A stretch of 33,773 nt of DNA from Caldilineales bacterium (lineage in GTDB: Bacteria; Chloroflexota; Anaerolineae; J102). The notes under the pieces were generated by a model. That model had not been told where the DNA came from, did no database searches, and was given only the letters and a program-made list of their open reading frames with translations. A program made the translations under genes and the position numbers. Location of the stretch: positions 1 to 33,773 of the forward strand of contig JAIBAP010000061.1 in NCBI GenBank assembly GCA_019695115.1, written 5' to 3'. This document shows, one piece after another, positions 31,955 through 33,773 of the stretch (position 1 is the first letter of the stretch; each line of letters begins with the position of its first letter).

Positions 31955-32893
31955 TCAGTTTGCTGCGACTGGCATCTCGGCGTTGTTGGCAGGCGGGGCG
32001 ACGGGTGGCGGCGGAGGAGAGCCGGCCGGCGGATCCTCGGCGACGAGCATGAACCCAAACACCGTCTGGCCGATGGTGATGCGGTCGCTGTTCTCCAGTT
32101 TGCGCCGCTGCTCCTTCTGCCCGTTCACCAGCAGGCCGTTGGCGCTGGCCAGGTCGTAGATAACAAAGCCCTCTTTCTCCAGCCGGACGCGGGCGTGCTG
32201 CCGCGACATGGTGGGATCCTCGACCGAGGCCGGGTTGTAGCGGCTGTCGCGACCGATGTCGGTCAGCACATCCAGCCGGAATTCCTTCCCCGCCCGCGGC
32301 CCGTTCATCACCACCAGCCAGGCCAACGGCAGGGGCTGAGATAGCTCCGGTTGTAGCACGCGGGTGCGGTCATCCAACGGCGACGAGAGGTCGATGACCT
32401 GGCTGCCGATGACCTGGGTGGCCGCCGGCGGGGAGGGGTCTGGACGGCGGCGCAGTGGCGGGGGTGATGGGGCCGGGGTGAGGCGGGTGATGGTGGGGGC
32501 TGCGGCCAGGGTCGGGGCTTCCTCGGCCGGCGCTTCGGTCAGTTCCGGGCCGGCGGCCGCTTCGAGGGCATGGACGCCGATGCCGGCGCTGTAGAGCACG
32601 AGCGTGATCAGGGCGACGAGGGTGGCGAAGGCGCCCAGGTAGGCCAGGAGGATAGCCATCTCGCCAGGCCCCTGCGCCAGGTTGGGGAACAGGCTGAGCA
32701 CCGCGCCGGGCGCCACCACCAGGGCCGAGATCAGGGAGAAGGCCTTCCACAACGGGGCCGAGAGCTGGCGACGCTGGCAATCGAAAAAGACCCACAGGCT
32801 GGTGACGATGGTGACGGCCAGACCCAGGGCGACGCCCCACTGATACCAGGTGGTCGCGAAGCGGGTTGGGTCGCCAAAAAGGGCTGCGAGCAT
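31955..32893 (-). CDS. Membrane protein with C-terminal FHA domain
   Basis: The 312-residue protein has three hydrophobic helices in its first ~105 residues, a Pro/Ala-rich linker (about 115-185) and an FHA domain (about 190-285). The FHA domain has the phosphothreonine-binding residues in GRDSRYN, SRQHARV and LASANGLLVNG. FHA domains bind phosphothreonine peptides, linking to Ser/Thr kinase signalling. It is the last of three adjacent FHA genes on this strand, six bases after the previous one, so they form an operon. No kinase gene is visible in the window. Confidence 0.88.
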   Translation of the reverse strand: MLAALFGDPTRFATTWYQWGVALGLAVTIVTSLWVFFDCQRRQLSAPLWKAFSLISALVVAPGAVLSLFPNLAQGPGEMAILLAYLGAFATLVALITLVLYSAGIGVHALEAAAGPELTEAPAEEAPTLAAAPTITRLTPAPSPPPLRRRPDPSPPAATQVIGSQVIDLSSPLDDRTRVLQPELSQPLPLAWLVVMNGPRAGKEFRLDVLTDIGRDSRYNPASVEDPTMSRQHARVRLEKEGFVIYDLASANGLLVNGQKEQRRKLENSDRITIGQTVFGFMLVAEDPPAGSPPPPPVAPPANNAEMPVAAN

Positions 32894-32899
32894 AGGGGA

Positions 32900-33277
32900 T
32901 CAGAGCTGCTTGAAGACGAAGACGGTCTGGCCGATGCTCAGGCGGTCTTCATCGCGCAGGGGCTGCTGCGAGATGCGCTGGCCGTTGACAAAGGTGCCGT
33001 TGGCGCTGGCCAGGTCGTGAGCGTAGAACTGCAGATGGTCGACGAGGCGCTCGGCCAGGATGCGGGCATGAAAGCGCGAGACGGCATCGTCGTCCACCAG
33101 GATGTCGTTGGGCGGCACCCGGCCCAGGTTGACGCCTGCCGCCTTGAGGGGGTAGAGGCGACCGCGGCGCGGGCCGTTCAGCATCACCAGCCAGGCGAAA
33201 CTGGGCGTTTCCTGGCCGATGACGAGGGTGGGGCCGGGTTCGGCCTCGGGCGTAGGGAGCGGGACGGAGATGGACAT
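32900..33277 (-). CDS. FHA domain protein (single domain)
   Basis: This 125-residue protein is little more than one FHA domain. It has LGRVPPNDILVDDDAVSRFHARI, then LASANGTFVNGQRI and DRLSIGQTVFVF, with the phosphothreonine-contacting Arg, Ser, His and Asn present. The ATG at 33277 overlaps the TGA of the upstream FHA gene by one base. A TTG one codon earlier is possible. It is a soluble phosphopeptide-binding adaptor in the three-gene FHA operon. Confidence 0.88.
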   Translation of the reverse strand: MSISVPLPTPEAEPGPTLVIGQETPSFAWLVMLNGPRRGRLYPLKAAGVNLGRVPPNDILVDDDAVSRFHARILAERLVDHLQFYAHDLASANGTFVNGQRISQQPLRDEDRLSIGQTVFVFKQL

Positions 33278-33773
33278 CAAGGTTTGCCGGTGGTGAACAG
33301 CAGGCTGACGCTGCCCAGCCGTAGCTCGTCGCCATCCTGCAAGGGTTGGCGCTGGACGGCGGCGGTGTAGCCGGTCTCACCGCCCAGAAAGGTGCCGTTG
33401 GTGCTGCCCAAGTCGTAGATGACGAAGCGCCCGTGTTCCTGGCGAATCTGGGCGTGCAGGCCACTGACGGTGGGGTCGCTGAGGACGACGTTGGCCCGAG
33501 CCGGGTCGCGGCCGAGGACGAGGGTCTGGCCGGGGTGGAGGGGGAAGCTCTGGCCCAGTTGTTGGCCGCTGCGCACGACCAGCCAGGCAATGGCCTGATC
33601 GGCCGCCGGCGACCCGGCTGCAAGCTGCTGCGTCGATGGGGCCGAGGCGAGGGTGTCGGAGTCGTAGAGGGCAGCGGCGCCCGCCCCGGCGGCGGCCCCG
33701 CTCTCGCGGCCGGGGCGAGGACGAGGCGGCGGCGGCACCAGGTTGCCGGCCACGCCCACCACCGCCGGCGGCG
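33277..33773 (-). CDS. FHA domain protein, start beyond window
   Basis: The visible part has a Pro/Ala-rich N-terminal stretch (VPPPPRPRPGRESGAAAGAG) and then an FHA domain: LVLGRDPARANVVLSDPTVSGLHAQI, LGSTNGTFLG and DELRLGSVSLLF. In the S-x-x-H motif the residue after Ser is Gly (SGLHA) rather than the common Arg. A GTG at 33762 could be the start, but the frame stays open to the window edge, so the gene may be longer. It is the first visible gene of the FHA operon. Confidence 0.83.
   Translation of the reverse strand, partial: PPAVVGVAGNLVPPPPRPRPGRESGAAAGAGAAALYDSDTLASAPSTQQLAAGSPAADQAIAWLVVRSGQQLGQSFPLHPGQTLVLGRDPARANVVLSDPTVSGLHAQIRQEHGRFVIYDLGSTNGTFLGGETGYTAAVQRQPLQDGDELRLGSVSLLFTTGKP

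Overview
The window reads as a GC-rich chromosomal segment from a Chloroflexota bacterium, most likely of the Anaerolineae or Caldilineae type. This placement is an inference. It rests on GC-rich codon use, a fused EcfA-EcfA' ATPase, a multi-spanning sensor ending in an HTH-like module, GTG and TTG starts, and intergenic spaces packed with short-word tandem repeats. The cytochrome P450 and the membrane-anchored c-type cytochrome suggest contact with oxygen. No rRNA, CRISPR array, intact insertion sequence, phage gene or replication origin was seen.

Layout. 1-2200: a WD40-type propeller gene, possibly cut at its 5' end, overlaps a phosphodiester-glycosidase (NAGPA-like) gene; a fossil scrap of an Rhs/YD-repeat protein follows. 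2201-9400: housekeeping genes on the plus strand (ABC-F ATPase, coaE, a small membrane protein with dnaJ, prmA, rsmE, trxB), closed by an intrinsic terminator. 9400-14726: an OmpR-type response regulator with its histidine kinase, a MoxR ATPase with a DUF58 protein, and a GNAT acetyltransferase. 14826-19529: a membrane sensor with a C-terminal HTH-like module, an FtsK/SpoIIIE translocase, infA and tRNA-Val(TAC). 19603-22582: a PD-(D/E)XK nuclease-like gene, selA and an orphan DUF126 (aconitase-X small subunit) gene. 22691-25436: a P450 gene divergent from a TetR regulator across a palindromic operator, then def. 25502-27853 (minus): an ECF sigma factor, a membrane-anchored probable anti-sigma protein and a cytochrome c protein. 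27986-31545: an ECF-type vitamin transporter (fused ATPases, S component, T component). 31558-31906: an orphan BrnA antitoxin carrying the decayed tail of its BrnT toxin. 31955 to the end (minus): three consecutive FHA-domain genes.

Two signals stand out. First, the ECF sigma gene and the cytochrome c gene each have GGAAC-N16-GTGTAT upstream on the minus strand. The spacing is identical, which suggests a small autoregulated regulon readable directly from this window. Second, many intergenic spaces are filled almost exactly from stop codon to start codon by tandem arrays with a 7-base period. The words differ (TCAACAA, GTGGAGA/AATCTCT, CACTTGC, CACGCAA), often one array is followed by its reverse complement, and one such array (GAGGGCG) sits in frame inside ftsK. 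Their shared period points to one process generating them.
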